Source of the DNA: Comamonas sp. KCTC 72670
GTDB taxonomy: Bacteria > Myxococcota > Myxococcia > Myxococcales > Myxococcaceae
Assembly (NCBI GenBank): GCA_014656495.1
Contig: BNCN01000006.1
Coordinates: 539,380-603,379 of the forward strand
DNA: 64,000 nucleotides
Direction: 5' to 3'
The notes below the pieces were generated by a model. That model was not told where the DNA came from, did not search any database, and was given only the letters and a program-made list of their open reading frames with translations. How positions within the stretch are numbered: position 1 is the first letter of the stretch; each line of letters begins with the position of its first letter. Shown one piece after another: positions 17,347 through 26,948 of the stretch. The position numbers and the translations under genes are program-made.

Positions 17347-18465
17347 ATGTCCCTGCAAGGCACCCTGAAGGATTTTGGGATTGGCGACATCCTGCAGCTC
17401 ATCGGGCAGCAGCAGAAGACGGGCACGCTCCTCGTCCGCTCCAAGGACCAGGAAGTGCGCGTCGGCTTCAGTGATGGCCACATCATCAAGGCGGAGAGCG
17501 TCACCCGGAAGCGCAAGGAGCTCATCGGCGCCATGCTGGTGCGCTCGGAGCTCATCACCGAGACGCAGCTCGAAGCGGCCCTGGAGACGCAGCGCCGCAC
17601 CCTGAAGCGGCTGGGGGACGTGTTGGTGTCGAGCCAGGCGCTCACCGCCGAGCGCTTCCAGGCGATGATGCAGCTCCAGGCGACGGAGACGCTCTACCGG
17701 CTGTTCACCTGGAAGTCGGGCACCTACGAGTTCGTCCAGGAGCCCGTGGAGCCTGACGCCGAGGCCATCCAGCCCCTCCGCGCCGAGACGGTGCTGATGG
17801 AGGGCTTCCGGATGGTGGATGAGTGGCCCGTCATCCGGCAGAAGATCCACCGCGACGACCTCGTCTTCGAGCGCATCAAGGCCCTGCCTCAGCCGCGCTT
17901 CGATGAAGGGGGAGGGGAACTGGGGGCCATCGGCCCATCGGAGCGGCGCATCTACGACGAGCTGTCCCTCGGGCGGGACTTGCGCAAGCTCGTGGACATC
18001 TCCTGCCTGGGAGAGTTCGAGACCTGCAAGGCCCTCTACAACCTGGTGAAGGGCGAATACATCCGGCCCATCCTCCCGGAGGGGGCTCCTGCTCCCGCAC
18101 CGGGTGATCAACGCCTGCTCGCCCGGCTGGCGGCCCCGCTGGGGCGGCTGATGGCCTCCGTCGTCGTGCTCGCCGTGTTGGGGCTCGTGGCGTATCGCGC
18201 GGTGAGCGCCCGTCACGAAGGCGTCGCGGCCACGCCGTTTGCGGATTCCGCCGCCCAACGTCATGTTTCACAGGCCCAGCGCGTCCGCATCGAGGCCGCG
18301 TTGGAAGTCTTCCGTCTGGAGCGCGGTGAACTGCCCGAACGTCTGGATTCTTTGGTCCAGGCTGGACTGTTGAATCCGGGCGAACTGAAATACCCGTGGC
18401 GAGAAGAGTACTATTACCGGCGCTTGGCCGCTCGGCAGTTCCTTCTCCTGCCACCCTTGCGCTAG
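17347..18465 (+). CDS. DUF4388 domain protein with C-terminal membrane anchor
   Basis: A 372-residue protein. Residues 1-100 (SLQGTLKDFGIGDILQLIGQQQKTGTLLV and following) are a DUF4388 (PatA-N-like) domain, common in myxobacterial signalling proteins. A second, related segment spans about 100-230. One transmembrane helix lies near 255-285 (MASVVVLAVLGLVAYRAV), and the tail (RIEAALEVFRLERGELPERLDSLVQAGLL) resembles the C-terminal part of type II secretion pseudopilin-like proteins. It probably acts as a protein-interaction platform; its partner is unknown. It follows the preceding membrane protein by six bases. Confidence 0.75.
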   Translation: MSLQGTLKDFGIGDILQLIGQQQKTGTLLVRSKDQEVRVGFSDGHIIKAESVTRKRKELIGAMLVRSELITETQLEAALETQRRTLKRLGDVLVSSQALTAERFQAMMQLQATETLYRLFTWKSGTYEFVQEPVEPDAEAIQPLRAETVLMEGFRMVDEWPVIRQKIHRDDLVFERIKALPQPRFDEGGGELGAIGPSERRIYDELSLGRDLRKLVDISCLGEFETCKALYNLVKGEYIRPILPEGAPAPAPGDQRLLARLAAPLGRLMASVVVLAVLGLVAYRAVSARHEGVAATPFADSAAQRHVSQAQRVRIEAALEVFRLERGELPERLDSLVQAGLLNPGELKYPWREEYYYRRLAARQFLLLPPLR

Positions 18466-18467
18466 TC

Positions 18468-18520
18468 CTGACACAAAGTCGTCTTTCGCGGCCTGAATGG
18501 CGGCGTTACGTTGGTGTCAG
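18468..18520. repeat. Spaced inverted repeat upstream of phoH
   Basis: CTGACAC (18468-18474) and GTGTCAG (18514-18520) are perfect complements 39 bases apart, between the DUF4388 stop and the phoH start. They could be two operator half-sites or a loose stem. No function can be assigned. Confidence 0.3.
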
Positions 18521-18553
18521 TCATAGCGACCTAGACCGAGGAAAGAACCCGCA

Positions 18554-19645
<1,092 letters not shown>

Positions 19646-19660
19646 CGGCGCGGTGCCTAC

Positions 19661-19698
19661 GTACGCCCACTCGGGCTTACCCTGCCGGGCGGGCGTAC
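19661..19698 (+). terminator. Hairpin after phoH
   Basis: GTACGCCC (19661-19668) and GGGCGTAC (19691-19698) are perfect complements around a 22-base loop that can pair further. It lies 16 bases past the phoH stop. A weak terminator or attenuator before the next gene. Confidence 0.4.
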
Positions 19699-19777
19699 TC
19701 CATCCCACCCTTGCGAATATTCCCAGGCGCTGCGTCCTTGAAGGATCCGCGACGCCTTATCTAGGGTGAGGACCCCC

Positions 19778-22276
19778 ATGGCCGAACCGGAAACGCAGCC
19801 CCCCGGGCGCAGTCCACTGGACGCGCTCGCCGAACGCCTCGGCCTGGACAATGGCGTCTGGGGGCGGCGCGCCGTCCAGGTCCTCCTGCTGCTCGCCGTC
19901 TCGGTGGGCGCGGGCTTCATCATCTCTCCGGGCCTCTACAGCCAGCAGATTCCGGCCCTCTCCGAGGAGAACCTGGGCAAGCCCTTCCGGGCGAGCTCTC
20001 CGGCGGGCTTCAAGGCCGCCCGGGATTACGAGGTCGTCCACCGGGCCATGACGCAGCAGCGCCGCCAGGACGCGCGCGCCGCCGTCCGGCCCGTCTATGA
20101 CTTGAATCCCGCCGTGCTGGGGCAGCTCCGCGGGACGGTGAGCGCCGCCTTCGCGTCCATGCGGACGCACCTGGACACCCTGGCGGAGGCCCAGTCGGAA
20201 GCCGAGCCCGAGGAGCGCGAGGGCAACCGCCGGCGCAAGGCCGCCGCCTCACCCGAGATGGTGGAGCTGGAGCGCGCCACCCGCGAGCGCATGCGCGCGG
20301 AGCTCCAGGAGCGCTTCTTCGGCAAGCGGGACGCCGTGTTGGAAGCGGAGGACTTCCAGGCGCTGTACGCCACGAAGTTCTCCATCGAGGCCGAGACGGC
20401 CATGCTCCTGGTGCTCGAGCGGGCCTACCGCTCCGAGCGCGGGCCCGTGCACGTCGCGGGCCTCCGGGAGGAGCTGGTCCGCGAGGCGCACCAGGGCCTC
20501 ACCGTCCGGGACGTGGTGAACAAGGCGGAGGAGACGCTGTCGGGCGGCTCCACCCAGGTCGTGGACGTCTCCGAGGCGCACCAGGAGATGGAGCGGTTCG
20601 CCTCCGTCCCCGGCAACCTGATGCCGGACGCGCCGGGCATCCAGCGCCGCGCCATCCTGCGGATGGCCCAGCGGCTGGTGCGCCCCAACCTGACCATCAA
20701 CATCGCGGAGACGGATGCGCGCCGGAACCAGGCCGCGCAGGCGGTGAAGGACGCCGTCATCTCCATCAAGAAGGGCCAGCGCGTCATCGGCGACGGCGAG
20801 CTCGTCAACGAGTCGCACCTCGTCATCCTGCGGGGCATGCGCGCGGAGACGGACCGCCTGGACCTGGTGCAGCTCCAGGTGGGCGGCACCGGCCTGGTGG
20901 GCCTGCTCATCGTGGCGTCGTACTGCTTCTGCAGCGCCGCCTTCCGCCGCTTCCGGCCCACCCGCAAGGACGGCGTCCTGCTGGGCATGCTGCTCCTGCT
21001 CTCGCTGGGCCTGCTGCAGCTCTGGGTGTCCATCGCGGACGCGGTGCAGGACCGCTACACGGCGCTGCCCATCGAGGCCTTCTATTACGCCTTCCCGGTG
21101 GCGGCGGGCGCCATGCTGGTGCGCTTCATCCTCACGCAGGAGATGGCGCTCTTCTTCGCGCTCGTCTTCGCGTGCCTCACGGGCGTGATGCTGGGCAACT
21201 CGCTGGCCTTCGGCATCTTCACGCTGGTGGGCTCGCTGGTGGCGGCGGACCGCATCGTCAAGGCGAAGGACCGCGTGGGCATCTTCCGCGCGGGCTTGAT
21301 CACGGGCGCGGTGAACCTGGTGGCGGTGCTCTTCCTCTTCCTCGTGGAGGGCAAGGGCCTGTCGGCCGACACGCTCATCACCGGGATGAGCGCCTTCGTG
21401 GGCTCGTCCCTGGCGGTGCCGGTGATGGTGATGGCGCTCACGCCGCTCATCGAGGCCACCTTCGGCTACGCGTCGGACATCAAGCTGCTGGAGCTGGCCA
21501 ACCTCAACCACCCGGCGCTCAAGGAGCTCATCGTCCAGGCGCCCGGCACCTACCACCACTCCATCATCATCGGGTCGCTGGTGGAGAACGCGGCGGAGAC
21601 CATCGGGGCCAACCCGCTGCTGGCGCGCTCGTGTGCGTACTACCACGACATCGGGAAGGGCCGGAATCCGCTCTACTTCGGGGAGAACCAGAAGGGCGAG
21701 AACCGCCATGACGCGCTCGCGCCCGCGATGAGCGCGGTCATCATCAAGCGCCACGTGACGGAAGGCCTGGAGATGGCCCGCCAGTACCGGCTGCCCAAGC
21801 TGGTGGCGGACGCGATTCCGCAGCACCACGGCACCCGGACGGTGGGCTTCTTCTACCACAAGGCCCTGAAGGAGCAGGAAGGCAAGGAGGGCGCGCCGCC
21901 CATCGACGAGAGCATCTACCGCTACCCGGGCCCGAAGCCGCAGTTCCGGGAGGCGGCGTTGGTGATGATCGCCGACGCGGTGGAGGCGTCCACGCGCGCC
22001 ATGCCGGACCCCACCACGTCCAAGCTCCAGGCGCAGCTGCAGAAGATCATCAACCTCATCTTCTCCGAGGGTCAGCTCGACGAGTGTGACCTGACGCTGA
22101 AGGACCTCAACCTCATCTCGCAGTCCTTCCTGCACACGCTCGAGGGCATCTACCACACGCGTCCGGCCTACCCGGCGGGCGCGGTGGGAGGGGGCAAGGC
22201 GCCGCCGCTGGTGGTGGCGGGCGCGCCGCGAGTGGTGGAGGCCAAGGACAAGCCACGGAACGCGGGGGGGGCATGA
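19778..22276 (+). CDS. 7TM-HD family membrane phosphodiesterase (PgpH-like)
   Basis: An 832-residue membrane protein. One transmembrane helix near 30-50 is followed by a large extracytoplasmic domain (about 50-370), then seven transmembrane helices (about 375-560), then a cytoplasmic HD domain with H623-D624 in AYYHDIGKG. This is the architecture of PgpH, which in Firmicutes hydrolyses cyclic di-AMP; the substrate here is not proven. The ATG at 19778 has GAGG eight bases upstream; a GTG at 19766 is the alternative. Its stop overlaps the ybeY start (ATGA), giving the conserved phoH - HD - ybeY order. Confidence 0.9.
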   Translation: MAEPETQPPGRSPLDALAERLGLDNGVWGRRAVQVLLLLAVSVGAGFIISPGLYSQQIPALSEENLGKPFRASSPAGFKAARDYEVVHRAMTQQRRQDARAAVRPVYDLNPAVLGQLRGTVSAAFASMRTHLDTLAEAQSEAEPEEREGNRRRKAAASPEMVELERATRERMRAELQERFFGKRDAVLEAEDFQALYATKFSIEAETAMLLVLERAYRSERGPVHVAGLREELVREAHQGLTVRDVVNKAEETLSGGSTQVVDVSEAHQEMERFASVPGNLMPDAPGIQRRAILRMAQRLVRPNLTINIAETDARRNQAAQAVKDAVISIKKGQRVIGDGELVNESHLVILRGMRAETDRLDLVQLQVGGTGLVGLLIVASYCFCSAAFRRFRPTRKDGVLLGMLLLLSLGLLQLWVSIADAVQDRYTALPIEAFYYAFPVAAGAMLVRFILTQEMALFFALVFACLTGVMLGNSLAFGIFTLVGSLVAADRIVKAKDRVGIFRAGLITGAVNLVAVLFLFLVEGKGLSADTLITGMSAFVGSSLAVPVMVMALTPLIEATFGYASDIKLLELANLNHPALKELIVQAPGTYHHSIIIGSLVENAAETIGANPLLARSCAYYHDIGKGRNPLYFGENQKGENRHDALAPAMSAVIIKRHVTEGLEMARQYRLPKLVADAIPQHHGTRTVGFFYHKALKEQEGKEGAPPIDESIYRYPGPKPQFREAALVMIADAVEASTRAMPDPTTSKLQAQLQKIINLIFSEGQLDECDLTLKDLNLISQSFLHTLEGIYHTRPAYPAGAVGGGKAPPLVVAGAPRVVEAKDKPRNAGGA

Positions 22277-23157
22277 GCGGGGCACGGAAGGGCACCAGCG
22301 TGAGATTGCGCAAGGGGAAGCTGATTCCCCGGGACGACGGCAAGCGCATCGAGGAGTTCGTGGGCGCGGCCACCACCCAGACGGAGTCCGCGTCGGTGGC
22401 GAGGATGCTGGCCCCCCCGGGCTGGTCCGAGCCCGCGCAGCGCCCCGAGTTCGACGAGGTCGTCATCGTCCTGACGGGCGAGCTGACGGTGGTGGTGGAA
22501 GGCCGCCGCCAGCGCATCTCCGCGGGCGAGGTGGGGCTGGTGCCGCGCGGCAAGCGCGTGGTGTACCGCAACGACGGCCAGGGCGCGTGTGACTACTGGT
22601 CGGTGTGCGCGCCCGCCTTCCGGCCGGAGCTGGCGCACATGGAGGCGCCCAAGCCCCGCGTGGAGGAGAACCACGTCACCCTCCAGGTAGCGCACGGCCA
22701 GGGCCGGGAGTTCGCGCGCCTGCTGACCACGTGGGCGAAGGACTACCTGCTCCAACTCGACCTGTCGGGCGTGGAGCTGTCGCTGTCGCTGGTGGACGAC
22801 CGGGCCATCCGCCGCCTCAACCGCACCTGGCGGCAGAAGGACAAGGCCACCGACGTGCTCAGCTTCCCCGCGGGGGATTTGCCCAAGGGCACCCCGGGCC
22901 CGCGCCCCCTGGGCGACGTGGTCATCTCCCTGGACACGGCGAAGCGGCAGGCCAAGGAGTACGGCCGCACGCTGGAGGCGGAGATGGCGCGCTACCTGGC
23001 GCACGGCCTGCTTCACCTGTTGGGACACGATCACGAGCGCCCGCGCGACGCGAAGCGCATGGCCGCCCTGGAGGAGCAGCTCCTGGGAGAGCGGGGCATG
23101 GTCGCGGACTCGTTCCAGGTGGAGTCCCGGGCGCGCCGGGCCCGCAGCCTCATGTAG
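22273..23157 (+). CDS. ybeY: Cupin-YbeY fusion: endoribonuclease YbeY with N-terminal cupin domain
   Basis: A 294-residue protein made of two modules. Residues about 15-120 form a cupin-type beta-barrel (FDEVVIVLTGELTVVVEG, then ISAGEVGLVPRGKRVVYRN). Residues about 128-290 are YbeY, the zinc endoribonuclease needed for 16S rRNA 3' maturation and ribosome quality control. Its metal motif HGLLHLLGHDH has H244, H248 and H254. Stand-alone YbeY is usually about 150-170 residues, so the cupin is an added domain. The cupin lacks the usual HxH metal ligands, which points to a ligand-binding or structural role. The start overlaps the upstream stop by four bases (ATGA), so translation is coupled. Confidence 0.92.
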   Translation: MSGARKGTSVRLRKGKLIPRDDGKRIEEFVGAATTQTESASVARMLAPPGWSEPAQRPEFDEVVIVLTGELTVVVEGRRQRISAGEVGLVPRGKRVVYRNDGQGACDYWSVCAPAFRPELAHMEAPKPRVEENHVTLQVAHGQGREFARLLTTWAKDYLLQLDLSGVELSLSLVDDRAIRRLNRTWRQKDKATDVLSFPAGDLPKGTPGPRPLGDVVISLDTAKRQAKEYGRTLEAEMARYLAHGLLHLLGHDHERPRDAKRMAALEEQLLGERGMVADSFQVESRARRARSLM

Positions 23158-23200
23158 GCCCTCTGTCGGCCCCCCGCAGGACAATCCGGCATCCCGCCCG

Positions 23201-23228
23201 TTGAGGCGGGCGTGCCGCGTGATAGGTA
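23201..23228 (+). promoter_or_regulatory. Candidate promoter of the Lnb-like gene
   Basis: TTGAGG at 23201-23206, a 16-base spacer, and TAGGTA at 23223-23228. Transcription would start near 23235, just before the candidate starts at 23242 (GTG) and 23257 (ATG). Confidence 0.5.
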
Positions 23229-23256
23229 GGCCGCCTCCCGCGTGTTGGACCTTCCC

Positions 23257-24579
23257 ATGCTCCGCCCGTCAATCATCGCCTCCTGCCTGCTCGGCCTGCT
23301 GTTGCTGGCGGTCCCCGCCCGCGCGGCCTCCACGCCGCCGTGGGGCACGGGCGAGAGCCAGGGCGAGGACCTGTCCATCCTCCTGGTGACCTTCAGCCCC
23401 GGAGACGACGTGCCCTCGTGGTGGGGCCATGGCTCGCTGGTGGTGGAGGACCGGCGGCTGCGGCAGTCGCGCCTCTACAACTACGGCATGTTCTCCTTCG
23501 ACGAGGCGATGCTCGCGCGCTTCGCCATGGGCCGGCTGGAGTTCTGGGTGGGCCAGTCGTCGGTGGCGGGCACCTTCCGGCACTACCAGGCCGAGGACCG
23601 CGACGTTCGCGTCCAGGAGCTGAACCTGACGCCCGAACAGCGCGTCCTCGTGGCCAAGCGCCTGGCGGACAACGTGCTGCCGGAGAACCGCGACTACCTG
23701 TACCACCATTACAACGACAACTGTGTCACCCGGCTGCGGGACATGATTGACGTGGCCGTGGGCGGTCAGCTCCGCGAGGCGGACCTGGCGCCGGGGCGGA
23801 TGACGCTGCGCGAGCACACCCGCCGCTACACCGCGGTGAACGCGCCCATGAGCGTGCTGCTCGACTTCATGATGAACGATGAAATCGATCGTCCCGTCAC
23901 GAAGTGGGAGGAGGCCTTCCTCCCGGACGAGCTGGAGGCCCAGGTGGCCGCGCTCCAGGTGAAGGGGCCGGATGGTCAGCCGGAGTCGCTGGTCGCGAAG
24001 CAGTGGAACGCCTACGAGTCCGCCACGCGCAAGCGCCCGCCGGTGGAGCCTCCGGCGTGGGGGCCGTGGATTCTCGCCCTGGGCGTGGCGCTGGGCGGCC
24101 TGGCGGTGGGACTGGCGGCGTGGGAGCGTCAGCGCGGAAGCCGCCTGGCGCGGGTGCTGCTCGGGGTGGAGACCGCGGTGGTGGGGCTGGCGCTCGGGTT
24201 GCCGGGCACCGCGCTGTTCATCATGGGGCTGGTGACGGACCACACGGTGACCCACCGCAATGAGAACCTGTTTCTGGCCAACCCGCTGACGCTGCTGGCG
24301 CTGCCCTTCGGCGTGGCCCTCACGTGGGGCAGCCAGAAGGCGCGGGCGCGGCTGTTCAAGGTGTGGACGTTCCTGGCCGCCTCGGGCGTGCTGGGCGTGC
24401 TGCTCAAGGTGCTGCCGCCGTTCGACCAGGACAACTGGCGGCTCATCGCGCTCATCCTGCCCATCTCCCTGGGCATGGCGGGCGCTTTCGGATTGGACCG
24501 GGTGCTGGCGCGCCTTCCCGGAGCGGATCGCGCGTCAGCGGGACGGCGGGATGCCGTCGCATCGCTGAAGACTCCTTGA
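23257..24579 (+). CDS. Lnb N-terminal periplasmic (DUF4105) domain membrane protein
   Basis: About 440 residues. A signal sequence (1-25) leads into a periplasmic DUF4105 domain (about 30-240), which belongs to a papain-like group with a His/Cys pair: H58 in WWGHGS and C156 in HYNDNCVTRL. The C-terminal half holds about five transmembrane helices (from 265 on). The DUF4105 family includes Lnb, reported in Bacteroides to N-acylate lipoproteins. Whether this protein acylates lipoproteins is inference. ATG 23257 fits the signal peptide; GTG 23242 would add five residues. Confidence 0.75.
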   Translation: MLRPSIIASCLLGLLLLAVPARAASTPPWGTGESQGEDLSILLVTFSPGDDVPSWWGHGSLVVEDRRLRQSRLYNYGMFSFDEAMLARFAMGRLEFWVGQSSVAGTFRHYQAEDRDVRVQELNLTPEQRVLVAKRLADNVLPENRDYLYHHYNDNCVTRLRDMIDVAVGGQLREADLAPGRMTLREHTRRYTAVNAPMSVLLDFMMNDEIDRPVTKWEEAFLPDELEAQVAALQVKGPDGQPESLVAKQWNAYESATRKRPPVEPPAWGPWILALGVALGGLAVGLAAWERQRGSRLARVLLGVETAVVGLALGLPGTALFIMGLVTDHTVTHRNENLFLANPLTLLALPFGVALTWGSQKARARLFKVWTFLAASGVLGVLLKVLPPFDQDNWRLIALILPISLGMAGAFGLDRVLARLPGADRASAGRRDAVASLKTP

Positions 24580-24600
24580 AAAGGGACACGGAAAGAAGCC

Positions 24601-25723
24601 ATGGCAAACGATTCGATGGAGAAGATCAACGGCCTCAGGGAGCGGGTGTTGGCGCTCCGGGGGCATCTTTGACCTCGACCGCAAGCGGTCCCGCATCGCG
24701 CTGATTGAACGCGACTCCACGCTGCCCACCTTCTGGGACGACAACACCAAGGCGCAGGCCCTGCTCAAGGAGAAGTCCACGCTGGAGGCCAGCGTCGGCG
24801 CCTATGACAAGGTGATGCGCGGCCTGGATGACGCGCAGGTGCTCTTCGAGCTGGCCGCCGAGGCCAACGACGAGGCCACCACCCAGGAGGCGGAGGGCTC
24901 GCTCACGGGGCTCGAGGGCGAGGTCGCCAAGCTGGAGCTGGCGCGCATGCTCTCCGGCGAGCAGGACCGCAGCAGCTGCTTCATGGACATCAACGCCGGC
25001 GCCGGTGGCACGGACTCCATGGACTGGGCGGCCATGCTGCTGCGCATGTACACGCGCTACTGCGAGTCCAAGGGCTGGAAGGTCGAAATCAACGACGAGG
25101 TGCCGGGGGAAGAGGCGGGCTTCAAGAACGTCTCCCTGCGCATCGAGGGTGACTTCGCCTACGGCTACCTGAAGGCGGAGGTCGGCGTGCACCGGCTGGT
25201 GCGCATCTCTCCCTTCGACGCCAACGCGCGGCGCCAGACGGCCTTCGCGTCCGTGGACGTCTATCCGGAGGTGGATGACTCCATCCAGATCGACCTCCCG
25301 GAGAAGGACATCGAGCTGAAGTTCATCCGCGGCGGCGGCGCGGGCGGCCAGAAGGTGAACAAGACGTCCTCCACCGCGCAGCTGCGCCACCTGCCCACGG
25401 GCATCATCATCACCTGCCAGACGGAGCGCTCGCAGTCGGCCAACAAGGACATGGCCTTCAAGATCCTCCGCGGCCGCCTGTACGAGCTGGAGCTGAAGAA
25501 GCGCGAGGCCGCGCGCGACGCCGCCGAGGCGCAGAAGAAGGACATCTCCTTCGGCTCGCAGATCCGCTCCTACGTGCTGGCGCCGTACCGGATGGTCAAG
25601 GACCTGCGCACCGGCATTGAGACGGGCAACGTGGACTCGGTGCTGGACGGGGACCTGGAGGAGTTCGTCACCGCGCAGCTCCTGGGCGTGAAGAACCCCA
25701 ACCGCGGCGCCGGCGCGGACTGA
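24601..25723 (+). CDS. prfB: Peptide chain release factor 2 (programmed +1 frameshift)
   Basis: RF2 releases the peptide at UGA and UAA stops. The gene starts at ATG 24601 and meets an in-frame TGA at 24670-24672 after 23 codons. The site CTT TGA C (24667-24673), with a GGGGG Shine-Dalgarno-like stretch three bases upstream, is the classic prfB frameshift signal. A +1 slip continues in the frame of 24671-25723 and gives 373 residues in all. The anticodon-like SPF tripeptide is at 203-205 and the catalytic GGQ at 248-250. The coding span is therefore 24601-24669 joined to 24671-25723. This is autoregulation, not a sequencing error: low RF2 increases frameshifting. Confidence 0.96.
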
Positions 25724-25765
25724 GCCGTCCCACCGGCGCTTTCCCGCCTTCGCCCGGAACCTTTT

Positions 25766-25793
25766 CCGCGGCCCTGCTGTCGGAGGGCCGCGG
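25766..25793 (+). terminator. Strong hairpin after prfB
   Basis: CCGCGGCCCT (25766-25775) pairs perfectly with AGGGCCGCGG (25784-25793) over an 8-base loop, 42 bases past the prfB stop. No T tract follows. Confidence 0.6.
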
Positions 25794-25819
25794 GGCAGGG
25801 GACACGGTAGGCTGAGGGA

Positions 25820-25848
25820 CGACGGCGCCTCCCACGGGAGGGCCGTCG
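25820..25848 (+). promoter_or_regulatory. 5' hairpin in the leader of the ECF sigma gene
   Basis: An outer 7-bp stem (25820-25826 with 25842-25848) and an inner stem of up to 6 bp (25828-25833 with 25836-25841; closing the last pair would leave a 2-base loop), separated by one bulged base, make an almost perfect 29-base hairpin. It ends two bases before the GGGAGG ribosome-binding site (25850-25855). A TAGGCT box lies just upstream (25808-25813), so the transcript may begin at the hairpin. Confidence 0.5.
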
Positions 25849-25861
25849 CGGGAGGACACCG

Positions 25862-26494
25862 GTGGCATCGGGCGGCGTGCTCGAAATCGGACAGGAAGGG
25901 GCCGCCGCCTCCGCGGACGCGTCCGAAGCGCGCCGTCAGGACGCCGCGCTGCTCGTCCGCCTGCGCCGGGGGGACCCGGACGCCTTCGAGCTGCTGGTCC
26001 GCACACACCAGGACCGCCTCTACGACTTCTGCGTCCGCATGTTGGGGGACCGCGAGGAGGCGCACGACCTGGTGCAGGAAATCTTCGTCAGCGTGCACCA
26101 GAACGTCCGCCGCTTCCGCGAGGACGCCAAGCTGTCCACCTGGCTGTTCCGCATCACCCGCAACCACTGCATCAACCGGCTCAAGTACCTCAAGCGCCGG
26201 GGCCGCGGGCGCTCCGAGGTGTACGACGAGGCCACCGCGCTCTTCGCGGAGGGCGGCGGCACGGCGCCTGGGCCGGACGCCGCGCTGGAGTCCGCGCGCG
26301 AGCGGGCCCGCGTGCAGTGGGCCATCTCCCAACTGGAGCCGGATGCGCGAATGCTGGTGGCGCTGCGCGACATCGAAGGCCTCAGCTACGACGAAATCAT
26401 CGACATCACCGAGCTACCGGAGGGCACGGTGAAGAGCCGGCTCCACCGGGCGCGGGAAAAACTGGCGGACCTCCTGGGGCGGCTTGAGCCATGA
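25862..26494 (+). CDS. RNA polymerase ECF-type sigma factor
   Basis: A 210-residue sigma70-family factor of the extracytoplasmic-function type. Region 2 covers about 40-105 (LLVRTHQDRLYDFCVRMLGDREEAHDLVQEIFVSVH) and region 4 about 150-205 (LSYDEIIDITELPEGTVKSRLHRAREKLADLL). Regions 1.1 and 3 are absent, as expected. The start is GTG 25862 with a GGGAGG site. The next gene overlaps it by four bases and encodes a zinc-type anti-sigma factor that should hold it at the membrane. It resembles the M. xanthus motility-linked RpoE1 in arrangement, but I cannot prove identity. Confidence 0.92.
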   Translation: MASGGVLEIGQEGAAASADASEARRQDAALLVRLRRGDPDAFELLVRTHQDRLYDFCVRMLGDREEAHDLVQEIFVSVHQNVRRFREDAKLSTWLFRITRNHCINRLKYLKRRGRGRSEVYDEATALFAEGGGTAPGPDAALESARERARVQWAISQLEPDARMLVALRDIEGLSYDEIIDITELPEGTVKSRLHRAREKLADLLGRLEP

Positions 26495-26874
26495 CAGGCA
26501 TTCATCGCAGACTGAGGGACGTGGAACCGCGGATGAACCATCGCGAGGCGAGGGCGCTGTTCCTCGCGCTCGCGGACGACGAACTCCCCGCCCCCCAGGC
26601 GCAGGAGGTTCGCACCCACCTGGACGGCTGCGAGGACTGCCGCCAGGGTTGGCAGCGCTATGCCAGCGTCGTGAAGCGGGTCCAGGCGGTGGAGCGTGAG
26701 AAGGCGCCGCCCGCGCTGGCCTCCCTGGTGATGAACCGGGTGCGCCGCAAGCGCCGCTTCGGTCTGCGGGGATTGCACACCGCGCACATGAACCACCGCC
26801 TGCCGGTGGAAATCCTCATCCCGCTGCTGCTGGCCGCCGCGGTGGCCGCCTTCCTGGTGATGGCCGCCCCCTGA
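26491..26874 (+). CDS. Zinc-finger (zf-HC2) membrane anti-sigma factor
   Basis: A 127-residue protein with the anti-sigma zinc motif H-x3-C-x2-C in HLDGCEDC (residues about 43-50) and a single transmembrane helix at the C-terminus (about 107-125), placing the zinc domain in the cytoplasm. It is translationally coupled to the sigma gene by ATGA overlap, which supports a cognate pair. There is almost nothing after the membrane helix, so no periplasmic sensor domain is present; a partner protein or membrane state may give the signal. An alternative ATG at 26533 would remove 14 residues. Confidence 0.85.
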   Translation: MTGIHRRLRDVEPRMNHREARALFLALADDELPAPQAQEVRTHLDGCEDCRQGWQRYASVVKRVQAVEREKAPPALASLVMNRVRRKRRFGLRGLHTAHMNHRLPVEILIPLLLAAAVAAFLVMAAP

Positions 26875-26895
26875 CCGGCCGTCCGCTGTGTTGCG

Positions 26896-26924
26896 TTGCT
26901 TCCGGGGGGAGCCTTGGCTACGGT
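26896..26924 (+). promoter_or_regulatory. Candidate lysS promoter
   Basis: TTGCTT at 26896-26901, a 17-base spacer, and TACGGT at 26919-26924, placing the start of transcription near 26931, about 18 bases before ATG 26949. Confidence 0.4.
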
Positions 26925-26948
26925 GCCGCGCCTTTGGGAAAGCGCGTC

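Noticed and set aside
24812..25723. prfB as a shorter gene or a pseudogene
   Set aside because: The upstream 23 codons and CTT-TGA-C match the known frameshift site; the protein is complete after the shift.
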